Positions 50,836 through 59,796 of a DNA stretch of 64,000 nucleotides are shown here, one piece after another. Each line of letters starts with the position of its first letter. The first letter of the stretch is position 1. This DNA comes from Paraburkholderia aromaticivorans (lineage in GTDB: Bacteria; Pseudomonadota; Gammaproteobacteria; Burkholderiales; Burkholderiaceae): the NCBI RefSeq assembly GCF_012689525.1, contig NZ_CP051516.1:620001-684000 (forward strand), given 5' to 3'. The notes below the pieces were generated by a model that worked only from the letters and a program-made list of their open reading frames with translations, ran no database searches and was not told the DNA's origin. A program made the position numbers and the translations under genes.

Positions 50836-52575
50836 ATGTTCATCGATACGCGTACTGTTGAACAAAACACCGTCGTTGAGACGACGGTTTGCATCATCGG
50901 CGGAGGCGTCGCGGGGATTACGCTCGCGCTCGAAATGTCGAGGGCGGGTATCGACGCCTGCATGCTCGAAAGTGGTGGTTTTGGACCTGACGACGCAACC
51001 CGCGACCTCTATCGCGGCGAGAACATCGGGCTTCCCTACACGTTTGCGGACGGCTCGCGCAGCCGCTATTTCGGCGGCAGCAGCAACTGCTGGGGCGGCT
51101 GGTGCCGCCCGCTCGATCCCTGGGACTTCGAAAAGCGCGACTGGATCCCGCACAGCGGCTGGCCGTTCGGCCTCGACGAACTGGCGCCTTACTATGCGCG
51201 CACGCATGAACTGCTGAAGCTCGGCCCGCAGAATTTCGACCCCGCCTACTGGGAGCGCGAGATCGGGCGTCAGGACGTGCGCCGTCTGCCGCTCGCCACC
51301 GGTGGCATGCGCGATACCGTTGCGCAGTTCAGCCCGCCGGTTCGCTTTGGCAAGGTGTATCGCGAGGAACTGTCGCACTCGACGCGGGTCCGCGTGTTCC
51401 TCCATGCGAACGTGCTCAGTATCGACGCCGACGCGCAGGGCACGACGATTTCCAAACTGAAGGTGGGCACCATCAGCGGCCGCGCGATATCGGTGACCGC
51501 GAGAATTTTCGTGCTGGCCACGGGCGGCATCGAGAACGCGCGCCTGCTGCTGGCGTCGAACAACGTGCAGGCCGCCGGGCTCGGCAATGCCAACGATCTG
51601 GTCGGCCGCTACTTCATGGATCATCCGCGGATGATGTCGGGCAAGGTGCGCTTCCGTCCGGGCATCGCGCGCAACAAGCTGTACGACATCAAGTACCACT
51701 ACCAGAATGTGGCGGTGTCGGCGCACGGCACGAAGATCTCGTCCCAGTTCGCGCCGAAGCAGGAGTGGATGGAACGCGAGAGGCTGCTCAATTCACGCGT
51801 GTGGCTCTACTCGAAATGGTACGGCGAGGGTAGCGCGGGTTCCGAGGCATTGATCCGCTTCAAGGAAGCGCTGATGGGCAAGGACCAGCCGGGCCGCAGC
51901 GTGAAACGCGACATCGAGACCATGATCGCGCACCCGCTGCATACCGTCGGTTTCGGTTTGACGCGGCTGTTGCAATGGCCCGCGTTGATCACCGACGTGA
52001 CGCTGCAGGCCATCGTCGAAGCGGTGCCCAATCCGGATAGCCGAGTGACCTTGTCGGCCGACAAGCGCGACCACTTCGGCATGCCGCGCGTGCGGGTGGA
52101 GTGGCGCCTCGGCGAACAGGTGCAGCGCACTTTCGATAGGACGTTCCAGTTGCTCGCGCAGGAATTGCAGATGGCGAACGTCGCGGACGTCACGCTCGAT
52201 GACCCGCTCGAAGGCCGGACGTGGCCGGCGAAGCTCGAAGGCACGTGGCACCACATGGGCACCACGCGCATGCACGATTCGCCGCGCGAGGGCGTGGTCG
52301 ATCGCGATTGCAAGGTGCACGGGATCAGCAATCTGTACATTGGCGGCAGCTCGGTGTTTCCGACTGTCGGCGCCAATTTCCCGACCATCACGATTGCGGC
52401 GCTGTCGCTGCGTCTCGCTGGCCATCTGATGCGGCAACTCGATGTGCCGGACGCCGTCGGCAATACGCGAGCCGAAGCGGCGAACAGCGCCACCATGTCG
52501 CTTCAGACGCCGCCTCAGGTCGACACGTTGCCGATCGCGGCCTCGACTTTGACGCCGTTGATGAAAGAGCAGTGA
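50836..52575 (+). CDS. GMC-family FAD-dependent oxidoreductase in the exopolysaccharide locus
   Basis: A 579-residue flavoprotein of the glucose-methanol-choline type. N-terminal FAD-binding motif VCIIGGGVAGITLALEMSRAG (about 18-37), the flavin-contacting GGSSNCWGGWCRP segment (about 79-92), ARIFVLATGGIENARLLLAS, and the C-terminal catalytic region GTWHHMGTTRMHDSPREGVV and SSVFPTVGANFPTITIAALS. There is no signal peptide, so it should act in the cytosol. GMC enzymes oxidise alcohols and sugars; possible roles are oxidation of a sugar in the repeat unit or of its precursor. GGGGAG lies six bases before ATG 50836. Such an enzyme is not part of classical Wzx/Wzy loci. Confidence 0.9.
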   Translation: MFIDTRTVEQNTVVETTVCIIGGGVAGITLALEMSRAGIDACMLESGGFGPDDATRDLYRGENIGLPYTFADGSRSRYFGGSSNCWGGWCRPLDPWDFEKRDWIPHSGWPFGLDELAPYYARTHELLKLGPQNFDPAYWEREIGRQDVRRLPLATGGMRDTVAQFSPPVRFGKVYREELSHSTRVRVFLHANVLSIDADAQGTTISKLKVGTISGRAISVTARIFVLATGGIENARLLLASNNVQAAGLGNANDLVGRYFMDHPRMMSGKVRFRPGIARNKLYDIKYHYQNVAVSAHGTKISSQFAPKQEWMERERLLNSRVWLYSKWYGEGSAGSEALIRFKEALMGKDQPGRSVKRDIETMIAHPLHTVGFGLTRLLQWPALITDVTLQAIVEAVPNPDSRVTLSADKRDHFGMPRVRVEWRLGEQVQRTFDRTFQLLAQELQMANVADVTLDDPLEGRTWPAKLEGTWHHMGTTRMHDSPREGVVDRDCKVHGISNLYIGGSSVFPTVGANFPTITIAALSLRLAGHLMRQLDVPDAVGNTRAEAANSATMSLQTPPQVDTLPIAASTLTPLMKEQ

Positions 52576-52589
52576 ACGTGTGATCAGGA

Positions 52590-52630
52590 CAAGCGAAGAT
52601 GGCGCGCCTGGTGCGCGCCATCTTCGCTTG
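52590..52630. terminator. Large bidirectional hairpin between convergent genes
   Basis: An 18-bp perfect stem (52590-52607 with 52613-52630) around a 5-base loop, lying 15 bases after the GMC gene and 45 bases from the end of the convergent glycosyltransferase gene. There is no good T run, so it may act as a transcription barrier or processing site rather than a simple intrinsic terminator. Confidence 0.65.
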
Positions 52631-52675
52631 GGTTGTCGGCTTGGGAGGCTGCCGCCTGGTGACAGGCGGCGCGCG

Positions 52676-53896
52676 TCAGCGGCTTGGCTGGGTCGCTTCG
52701 CGCAGTGTGGTGAGCGTGTTGTCGTTGTTACGCGCGTTGTCGTGGCCGCCCCTGGTTTCGAGCAGAGCGGTTAGCGCGCTGACCATGGTCTCGACACGGA
52801 AGCGCGCGTTGAAGGTCTCGGCCGCCTGCGCGCGCATCGTCGCGCGAGCCGCGTCGTCCAGTTCGAGCCAGCGCACCAGATTCTTTTCCGTACCGTCGAC
52901 GGTATCCGCGGCCACCATCCCCGCGCCGTCCGCTTCGATTTCGCGCCACACGTTGACTTTATCGGAGATCAGCGCCGGCAATCCGCAGCCGAGCGCCTCG
53001 GCCACCGCCACGCCAAAATTCTCCTGATGCGACGGCAGAACGAACACGTCGCTCGCATGAAAAGCGCCCCACTTGAGTTGGCCCTGGAGCATGCCCGGCA
53101 GACTCACGCGATGCGCGATGCCGGCCGCCTGCGCCTGGGTGCGCAGCGTCGATGCCCAGCCGGTTTCGTCCGGACCGGCGATCACGAGGTGCAGCGTCTG
53201 ATCGCGGCTGGCAATGCGTGCGAATGCGTCGATCAGCAGATCGCAGCCTTTCTTCGCATGGACGCGGCCGAGAAACAGCACGATGCGTTTGCCGCGCAGG
53301 CTAGGTATGGCTTGCAGGAACGCTTCGCGCAGCGGCGCTGCTTCGAGTTGCGGCACTGTGGTGCCGAACGGCACGATCCGTTCATGCGCGCGGTACAGCC
53401 AGAACGACTTGCGTGCGCGCGTGCGTTCTTCCTCGGTCGTGAAGATGACGGCGCGTGCGTCGCGCAACACGCGATATTCGGCCCACGGCCAATACAGCCA
53501 TTTCTTCAGATGCTTGAGCGGGTAGGCCTCCTTGAACCACGGGTCCAGCATGCCGTGCACATACACGTAGTACGGCACCTCGCTCTTGTGCAGCGCCTTC
53601 CATGCCGCGAAGCCGTGGTATTGCCACAAGCCGTGCACGATCACCGCGTCGAAGCGCTTCGCGTTGGCGGCGAGCCACGGTGCGAGGCGTTCGCTGAAGC
53701 TGTAACGGCCTTTGGTCGGGCCGAACACGTGGATCGGAAAGGGGAAGGACGCCAGGTAGGCGTCGCGGGGGGCATCGCAGGTCGCCACTTCGATCTCGTG
53801 TCCGGCGTCGCGCATCGCCAGGCCGCTGCGGCGAACGCCTTCAACGGGACCGCCGGCGCGTGGGTCGACGCTTGCAAGCAGGTGGAGAATTTTCAT
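52676..53896 (-). CDS. GT4-family glycosyltransferase
   Basis: A 406-residue GT-B transferase. N-terminal MKILHLLASVDPRAGGPVEG and HGLWQYHGFAAWKALHKS, then HGMLDPWFKEAYPLKHLKKW are typical of a group of GT4 enzymes common in exopolysaccharide loci. The donor half shows IVLFLGRVHAKKGCDLLIDA and PSHQENFGVAVAEALGCGLP (E-x7-E). Its start overlaps the end of the Wzy gene by four bases, so the two are co-translated on the minus strand. Confidence 0.92.
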   Translation of the reverse strand: MKILHLLASVDPRAGGPVEGVRRSGLAMRDAGHEIEVATCDAPRDAYLASFPFPIHVFGPTKGRYSFSERLAPWLAANAKRFDAVIVHGLWQYHGFAAWKALHKSEVPYYVYVHGMLDPWFKEAYPLKHLKKWLYWPWAEYRVLRDARAVIFTTEEERTRARKSFWLYRAHERIVPFGTTVPQLEAAPLREAFLQAIPSLRGKRIVLFLGRVHAKKGCDLLIDAFARIASRDQTLHLVIAGPDETGWASTLRTQAQAAGIAHRVSLPGMLQGQLKWGAFHASDVFVLPSHQENFGVAVAEALGCGLPALISDKVNVWREIEADGAGMVAADTVDGTEKNLVRWLELDDAARATMRAQAAETFNARFRVETMVSALTALLETRGGHDNARNNDNTLTTLREATQPSR

Positions 53897-55386
53897 CGGA
53901 CGATATTCGGTCGGTTGGAGCGATGCCTGGGCGGCGTATGCGGGACGAGGGCGCCGAACTGGCCGCCTTCGGACGCGGAACTGGCTGTGCGCGACACGCC
54001 GAGCGTGGACGGGAGGTCGGCGCGGCCCATGCCCGGCTGGATCCGGCCGGGCAACTCCGGCATCGCTTCCGGGCGGACAGACGGCGGCCTACGGAAGCGC
54101 CGTGCGCGCGCCGGCAGCGCGCGCTGCAAACGCGCGTGGGTGGCGATCATCAAGCCGAGCGCGACGCCGAATATCAGCCCCGAAAAACGCGGCCCGAGTG
54201 GATTGCCGCCGATCGACGTGGCCGGCAATGCGGCAAACAGCATGATGGCGCGCCCCAGCACCGGCAGCATGGGCGCGTCGGGCACCACGGAGCGCCAGTA
54301 GCGATACGAGAGGAAGCAGATCGCCAGGGCGGCGAGCGTGGCCAACGGCATGCCGATGCCGAACAGCAGGCCGCCCGCGAAGAACTGATAGACCCAGAAG
54401 TTGTGGCCCGCAGCCCATTCGTTGATCGCGTAGAAGTCCTTCTCGCTGATCTGGCCGGCGAGGTCCGGCAGATAGACCGGCGAGTAGCGGTAGTAGTGGC
54501 CGTAGCCTTCGCCGAACAACAAGGTTGTCGGCTCAGCGGTCACCTGATCGTACTGGTCGCGCATTTCCGCGAGACGCGTGACCGTGGTCGGATCCTTGCC
54601 GGAGCGGGTTTCCTCGGAGAAGAAGATGCGCTGCGTCCAGTGCTCGGCGACGGTCGGGAAAGTCAGGGCCGCGATACCGGCCATGCCGGCGAGCACGGCG
54701 CCGATGATCATGGTGCGGCTCATCGCGCGCCAGATATGGCGGATCGACGGCGCGCTCAGCCCCATTGCAATCAGGAACAGCAGCACCGTGCCGACCATCA
54801 CGCTGCGGGTCACGCTCAGCAATTCGATGATGACGCTCAGGGCGAAAATCGATACGGTAAAAATCGAAAAGCGCTTGGCCACGACGAATTCGTGCAGCAA
54901 CACGCCTTGCAAACCCAGCAACGTCACGGAGAGGATACGGAAGCGCACGTCGTCGAGATCGCCGCCTGTCGCCATCCCGTAGACCAGGGTGAACACGAGG
55001 CTGATGACGTTGGCGACGAACAGGGCTTTCTCGAACTGGGCGATGCGGAACTCGCTCCACGGACGGCACGCCACGAGATAACCCAGCATGAAGAGGATGA
55101 ACGGCAGCAACACCCGCAGATAGTTGCCGGTGTCGTTATCCTGAACCAGTTGCGCAACGATGCTGCCGAACACGCACAGGATCATGCTCCACGTGACGAT
55201 CGAGCGCAGCCGCGAGCGCTCGTGAAAGCGCGGCGCGACGAGAAGGAGGGCAATCCCTGCGGCGATCGCCGGCAGGACGAAGATGAACTGCGCGAAGTGA
55301 CCCGTATTCGCGTCGGTCGCCTTATAGTCGAACGCAAGCGGCAGCAGAAAAAACCATATCCAGGGCGTTGCATACTGATGGCGCAT
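53893..55386 (-). CDS. wzy: Wzy-type O-antigen/exopolysaccharide polymerase
   Basis: A 497-residue polytopic membrane protein with about eleven to twelve helices and a large periplasmic loop (about residues 265-340, containing EHWTQRIFFSEETRSGKDP and GEGYGHYYRYSPVY), the pattern of O-antigen ligase/polymerase proteins. Short conserved pieces include SVTRSVMVGTVL before the loop and NEWAAGHNFWVYQFFAGGLL after it; the latter resembles the HN-x(n)-G signature of Wzy/WaaL proteins. A long basic, disordered cytosolic tail (about 430-497) follows. Sequence conservation in this class is low, so the assignment rests on topology and context: flippase, export and co-polymerase genes are all nearby. Confidence 0.82.
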   Translation of the reverse strand: MRHQYATPWIWFFLLPLAFDYKATDANTGHFAQFIFVLPAIAAGIALLLVAPRFHERSRLRSIVTWSMILCVFGSIVAQLVQDNDTGNYLRVLLPFILFMLGYLVACRPWSEFRIAQFEKALFVANVISLVFTLVYGMATGGDLDDVRFRILSVTLLGLQGVLLHEFVVAKRFSIFTVSIFALSVIIELLSVTRSVMVGTVLLFLIAMGLSAPSIRHIWRAMSRTMIIGAVLAGMAGIAALTFPTVAEHWTQRIFFSEETRSGKDPTTVTRLAEMRDQYDQVTAEPTTLLFGEGYGHYYRYSPVYLPDLAGQISEKDFYAINEWAAGHNFWVYQFFAGGLLFGIGMPLATLAALAICFLSYRYWRSVVPDAPMLPVLGRAIMLFAALPATSIGGNPLGPRFSGLIFGVALGLMIATHARLQRALPARARRFRRPPSVRPEAMPELPGRIQPGMGRADLPSTLGVSRTASSASEGGQFGALVPHTPPRHRSNRPNIVR

Positions 55387-55723
55387 TACCGATTTCCTCC
55401 CCGTCGCCGTAGATTCGCCGCCGGTCTATAGCGGACGGTCTTGCATCGGGTTATTTTGAAGGAATCGCCACGTCTGTTAGTTGGCTGGACCGCATTCGTC
55501 GAACATTGCCTGGGTTCTGGCGTCAGCGGAAAGCGTAAGCTCTGCAAGAGGCGCGCACACTTGCGTAGGTTGTCGGTCAATGCCTTGAAGTTGGCGCGCA
55601 CACACGCTTGCCGACACCGAATATGCAAAAAGGGCCGCGTGCCTTGCGAGAGAGACGACGGCAATATTGCATGGGACCAGAATAAGCGCAAAGCGCCAAC
55701 TCTGGTCGACAGGAGCGAACAGC
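55387..55723. other. Divergent intergenic region, no gene seen
   Basis: About 340 bases between the divergent wzy and acyltransferase genes. No coherent frame. It contains the AGGAG site before ATG 55724 and presumably promoters for both directions, none of which could be defined. Confidence 0.35.
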
Positions 55724-56878
55724 ATGAAGTTATTCGGCGGGGCGGGACCCGCAAGAGCCGGACGGGCGATTGAGCTCGACTTCGTCCGCGGCATCGCGAT
55801 CATCATGGTGATGGGCTTTCACTTTCATGCTGTTCATACCGGCAATTACCTCATCCAGATTATTGAGTATCCGCTGAAGAGTTTCGGCCGCGAAGGCGTG
55901 AATCTGTTCTTCACGTTGAGCGGCTTTCTGGTGGGCGGCCTGCTGCTTCGACAGTACGCCGAAACTGGCCATGTCGATGCCCGGCGCTTTATCATCCGGC
56001 GGATTTTCCGCATCTGGCCCGCGTATTACGTGCTGATCGCCTTCCATGTGCTGGCCGGACGCCACCCGTGGAATACCTTCCTGGTCCAGAACCTGACGCA
56101 CTTGCAGAACTATCTGGGCACGTCGATTACGCAGACCTGGAGTCTGGCGGTCGAAGAACATTTTTATCTGGTGCTGCCGGCGCTTCTGCTGATGTTCTCG
56201 CGCTGGCGTCTTGGCGCGTGGACGATCGTCAGCGTACTCACCGGCATCTGCGCGGTGGTGCTCACAGCGCGCTGCTTCGCGGTGGCGGGCGGCAATCTCG
56301 ACGGGGCCTTTGCGTACACGCAATACCGCATCGACAGCCTGCTGGTGGGCGTGATTCTTTCCGCGATCTACTGGATGAAACCCGGCGTCTATCATCAACT
56401 CGCGAAGCGCAAGTGGCTGCTGATCTTCAGCGTCGTCCTGCTCTGCGCGTGGCTCGCATTCGCCACCAAGAACCTCGCACTGGACGAAAGCATCGGCTAC
56501 ACGATCCAGGCGCTCGGATTCGCCGCGCTGATCGTGCTGGTGCTCGAATACTCCGGATCGTTGCGTACGTCGTGGATCTATCGCGGCATCGCCTGGATCG
56601 GCCTTTATTCGTACGGTATTTACTTGTGGCATTCGCTCGCGCTCGCGCCCGGCGACATGCTGATTCGGAAAGCGACCGCGCTGGGTCTCGCGCCGAGCCT
56701 TATCTGGGTCGTCGCGCTCGCGGCGCAGTTTGCGATCGCGATTGCGATCGGCTATGTGACCACGCGTGCCATCGAGTATCCGTTCCTGCTGATGCGCAAT
56801 GCGCTGTTCCCCGAAAAGCGCAACAGTTCAGTGCGCGAGGAAGTGCCCGCCGCTGCTGCGGGTGGCCAGTTGTCCTGA
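55724..56878 (+). CDS. Acyltransferase 3 family membrane protein of the exopolysaccharide locus
   Basis: A 384-residue polytopic acyltransferase predicted to O-acylate the polymer or its lipid-linked unit. Motifs: AIELDFVRGIAIIMVMGFHF (the family's histidine), EGVNLFFTLSGFLVGGLLLR, RRFIIRRIFRIWPAYYVLIA, TQTWSLAVEEHFYLVLPALL and, late, LYSYGIYLWHSL. ATG 55724 has AGGAG about eight bases upstream. It differs from the two acyltransferases at the left end of the window. It has its own terminator. Confidence 0.92.
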   Translation: MKLFGGAGPARAGRAIELDFVRGIAIIMVMGFHFHAVHTGNYLIQIIEYPLKSFGREGVNLFFTLSGFLVGGLLLRQYAETGHVDARRFIIRRIFRIWPAYYVLIAFHVLAGRHPWNTFLVQNLTHLQNYLGTSITQTWSLAVEEHFYLVLPALLLMFSRWRLGAWTIVSVLTGICAVVLTARCFAVAGGNLDGAFAYTQYRIDSLLVGVILSAIYWMKPGVYHQLAKRKWLLIFSVVLLCAWLAFATKNLALDESIGYTIQALGFAALIVLVLEYSGSLRTSWIYRGIAWIGLYSYGIYLWHSLALAPGDMLIRKATALGLAPSLIWVVALAAQFAIAIAIGYVTTRAIEYPFLLMRNALFPEKRNSSVREEVPAAAAGGQLS

Positions 56879-56950
56879 GCATGCAAGCATGCGCGGCCGG
56901 CGGTTCGCCGGTTACTCGCGTATCCGGCCATAAACCGACGCCACATGTGA

Positions 56951-56988
56951 CGAGGCGTCCATCGCACTGATGGACGCCTCGTATTTTT
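56951..56988 (+). terminator. Rho-independent terminator after the acyltransferase gene
   Basis: A 12-bp perfect stem (56951-56962 with 56970-56981) with a 7-base loop followed by TATTTTTT. The next gene converges from the right, beginning its stop codon about 20 bases later, so it may serve both. Confidence 0.9.
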
Positions 56989-57007
56989 TGAAGAGCCGGC
57001 TGCGGAA

Positions 57008-58213
57008 TCAGGCCATCTGCTGCAGCAAGGTCTGCTTGAATTGCCCCAGCGTATGCCGTGACAACAGGTCTTCACGCGCGGACGGCGTGGCTTGAGGCGC
57101 ATGCGGCCACGAGGTCATGGTCTCGGTGATCGCACGGCCGATCGACGCGGAACTCAGGTCGCTCAGAATCGGCCCCAATTCGCAGCGCCGGCTGAACCAG
57201 CCGATCAAACCGTCTTCCGTTGCAATCACGGGCTTGCCGAAACGGTACGCTTGCACCAGCACGCCGCTCATGCCGTAGTGCCCCTTATAGCCGAGCCAGA
57301 CCGCGTCGCACGCGGAGAACAGATCGCGCTCCATATCGTTGGAAATGAAGGCGTCGAGCACCAGCGGCGCGGGATTGAGGCTGCGCACATGGTTGCGCAT
57401 GAAATGACGCGTGCCCGCATCCTGCTCGCCGGCGACGATCAGCGTGGGCGCATGCTCGAGACGCGTCAGCGCGTGCACCAGCTCGTAGATGCCCTTGCGT
57501 TCCGTGATCGCGCCGTACACCAGCAGATAGCGCTGCTCGGGATCGAGCCCCAGACGCTGGCGGGCCAGCACGGGATTTTCCGCGTGTTCATCGGGAAACG
57601 GGTCGGCCACGTACGCGATCGCCGCGCTGTGCTTCGATGCGCTGCGCGCCGACCATTCCGGCAAGGTCGGATCGATCGTCAGCAGCGTGCGCAGGCCGGT
57701 GGTCCGGATCGCGCGCTTGAAGAGCAGCGCCTTGATCGCATTGACGACCGGACGATCGGGAGCCTTGATGCCGACCTTGTGATGATGAAACGTCGAGCGC
57801 ATCGTGATGCCGATCCATGGCGTCTTGCCGAAAGGCGAGCCGAGGAACGGCAGCGAATAGAAAAAGTAATCGACATACGGTACGACCACGAGGCGGATCG
57901 ACTGCATGCGGGTGATGATGGAGTGCACGCGCTTGAAATAGCGGTGAAAGCGCCAGTATTCGTTGGGGTCGGGCAGGCGGTTGCGGGGTTGCTCCTCCGG
58001 ATCGACGAAAGCGATCTGCTGGTCCGGGCAGTTGGCGGCGCTGATCTGTCTCGCGAGCCGGTGGTCTTCGTTGGCGCACTCGGTCACGAGCATGCACGGA
58101 TAGCCGGCTTCCGCGCAGGCCTGCATGGTCCACTCGACGTATCGCCAGCGGTGGCCGGTGAGATTCGGTTCCACGATCAGGACGTAGTCTTGTTCCATTG
58201 CGTCGGTAGCCAT
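57008..58213 (-). CDS. Glycosyltransferase (GT-B type)
   Basis: A 401-residue glycosyltransferase. The N-terminal half starts YVLIVEPNLTGHRWRYVEWT, followed by a basic and tyrosine-rich acceptor domain (FHRYFKRVHSIITRMQSIRL). The donor half has YLLVYGAITERKGIYELVHA and a GT4-like end, GYKGHYGMSGVLVQAYRFGK, in which the usual second glutamate is replaced, so it is a diverged member. It is divergent from the flippase gene. ATG 58198 is an alternative start. Acceptor and donor unknown. Confidence 0.82.
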   Translation of the reverse strand: MATDAMEQDYVLIVEPNLTGHRWRYVEWTMQACAEAGYPCMLVTECANEDHRLARQISAANCPDQQIAFVDPEEQPRNRLPDPNEYWRFHRYFKRVHSIITRMQSIRLVVVPYVDYFFYSLPFLGSPFGKTPWIGITMRSTFHHHKVGIKAPDRPVVNAIKALLFKRAIRTTGLRTLLTIDPTLPEWSARSASKHSAAIAYVADPFPDEHAENPVLARQRLGLDPEQRYLLVYGAITERKGIYELVHALTRLEHAPTLIVAGEQDAGTRHFMRNHVRSLNPAPLVLDAFISNDMERDLFSACDAVWLGYKGHYGMSGVLVQAYRFGKPVIATEDGLIGWFSRRCELGPILSDLSSASIGRAITETMTSWPHAPQATPSAREDLLSRHTLGQFKQTLLQQMA

Positions 58214-58345
58214 TTGCGTTGCGGAAATAAGTACCCGAGCGCCGCTTCTCGCATGGCGCTAGCTGAACAACGTTAGCATCGCCGGAATCGGTGTAACTAC
58301 TAATTTGTCCGGCTTTGTGGTTCAGCGTACTAGGGGGCGTCGGCT

Positions 58346-58362
58346 TAGGCCGAACCGGCCTA
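58346..58362. promoter_or_regulatory. Inverted repeat TAGGCCG-AAC-CGGCCTA
   Basis: A perfect 7-bp inverted repeat with a 3-base spacer in the 270-base gap between the divergent glycosyltransferase and flippase genes. Its place, about 130 bases from each start, suits an operator. No second copy was noticed in the window. Confidence 0.35.
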
Positions 58363-58482
58363 GCTGATGGCGGTTGTAGGCGATTGTCTCGCGGTATGGT
58401 CGTGCATACAGTTCGATGAAAAAACCTCGCCAGCTTGCTGGTGCAACCTAACAGATTATGCGCCGGCGGCGTTCGCAGAGAG

Positions 58483-59796
58483 ATGTTTGAAATCGCTCCG
58501 CGCGGCCGATTCCACGGCGCTCCGATTCGACGGAGAGACAGCTTGCGGGCGATCAGGCTTCCGGCGTTCTCGGTGGCGGGCAGCTTCGGCGCGAGTGCGG
58601 CGACGTGGGTCCTGCTACAGCAGTTCGTCGTGCGTGGACTTGTAGCGATCAAATTTCTTGCGATTGGCCGGATGCTCGGGCCCGCGGCGATCGGTAGCGT
58701 GAGCGTGGCTCTGCTCGCGGTGGCGATTGCCGAAGCGTTGTCCGATACCGGCCTCGCGCAAGCGGTCATTCAAGGCGAACATCCGCCTTCGCGCTCGCAG
58801 CTCGGCGCGGTGTGGACGACATTGACGGCGCGAGGCGTGCTCATCTCGCTGCTGCTGGTTGCGCTCGCCCCGTTGCTAAGCAGCCAGTTCCATCTCAACG
58901 GTTCGCTGATCCTCATCCAGCTCGCTGCGCTGCTGCCGTTGCTGCGCGGTCTGGCGTCGCCCGCTTATTACGTGGTGCAGCGCGAGCGGCGCTTCCAGCA
59001 CATCGCGGGCGTGGAGGTGGCGGCGTCGTTCGTCGATTGCGCGGCCGGACTCGCGCTCGCGTATTTCGGCGCCGGCGCATCCTCGGTGCTGATCGGTCTC
59101 GTGGCCGGCGAAAGCCTGAAAAGCACGCTGACCTGGGCGACCATGAAACCGCGTCCGCCGATCCGCGCCGTGTGGTCGGGGATCGGCCACTATGTCGGGT
59201 TCAGCCGCTGGATCTGGGCCAGCAGCGTGATCAATCTGCTGCTCAATCAGTTCGACAAGGTCGTGGTCGGCAAGCTGCTCGGGCCGGCGCAACTGGGCAG
59301 CTATCAGATGTCGTCGCGGCTCGCGCAGATGCTGCTCGCCGACGCCGCGATCGCTATGTCGCAATACCTCTTTCCGACCTTCGCGGCGCATCATCGCCGC
59401 AGTCCGCAGTCGGCGTCGCGCGTCATCAAGATCTATCTGCTGGTGATCGCGATCGGACTCGCGGCTTTCGTCGCGGTGCTGAGGCTGATCGCCGAGCCGC
59501 TCTTCTCGTTGATTCTCGGCGCGGCATGGCTGCCGGCGGTGCCGCTCTTCAGGATCCTCGTGATCAATATGGCGATCGGCGCGTTGATCGCCGTGCTCGT
59601 GGCCTATCTGCGCGCGGTGGGCGACGCGAAGGCGACCGTGCATGCGTCGGCGATTCAGGTCGTGGTGCTGCTGTTGAGCGCGCCGCCCGCCGTGCACTAT
59701 TGGGGCGTGACAGGCATTGCCTGGTCCATGACGCTCGGCCTTGGCTGCGCCGCCGCGTGGATGCTATTCAGGACGTTGACGGCAAGGACGCCGTGA
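58483..59796 (+). CDS. wzx: Wzx-type oligosaccharide flippase
   Basis: A polytopic lipopolysaccharide-biosynthesis/Wzx-type protein of about 437 residues with 12-14 helices, which would flip the undecaprenyl-linked repeat unit to the periplasm. Characteristic pieces are FLAIGRMLGPAAIGSVSVAL, LSDTGLAQAVIQGEH, FDKVVVGKLLGPAQLGSYQM and FPTFAAHHRRSPQSASRVIK. The start is uncertain: ATG 58483 (used here) has CAGAGAG immediately before it, while TTG 58543 has CGGAGAGACAGC and would start right before the first helix. Its stop codon overlaps the next gene (TGATG), so flippase and glycosyltransferase are co-translated. Confidence 0.9.
   Translation: MFEIAPRGRFHGAPIRRRDSLRAIRLPAFSVAGSFGASAATWVLLQQFVVRGLVAIKFLAIGRMLGPAAIGSVSVALLAVAIAEALSDTGLAQAVIQGEHPPSRSQLGAVWTTLTARGVLISLLLVALAPLLSSQFHLNGSLILIQLAALLPLLRGLASPAYYVVQRERRFQHIAGVEVAASFVDCAAGLALAYFGAGASSVLIGLVAGESLKSTLTWATMKPRPPIRAVWSGIGHYVGFSRWIWASSVINLLLNQFDKVVVGKLLGPAQLGSYQMSSRLAQMLLADAAIAMSQYLFPTFAAHHRRSPQSASRVIKIYLLVIAIGLAAFVAVLRLIAEPLFSLILGAAWLPAVPLFRILVINMAIGALIAVLVAYLRAVGDAKATVHASAIQVVVLLLSAPPAVHYWGVTGIAWSMTLGLGCAAAWMLFRTLTARTP

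Noticed and set aside
58435..58482. Earliest ATG for the flippase
   Set aside because: No ribosome-binding site and a non-membrane leader; starts at 58483 or 58543 are better.
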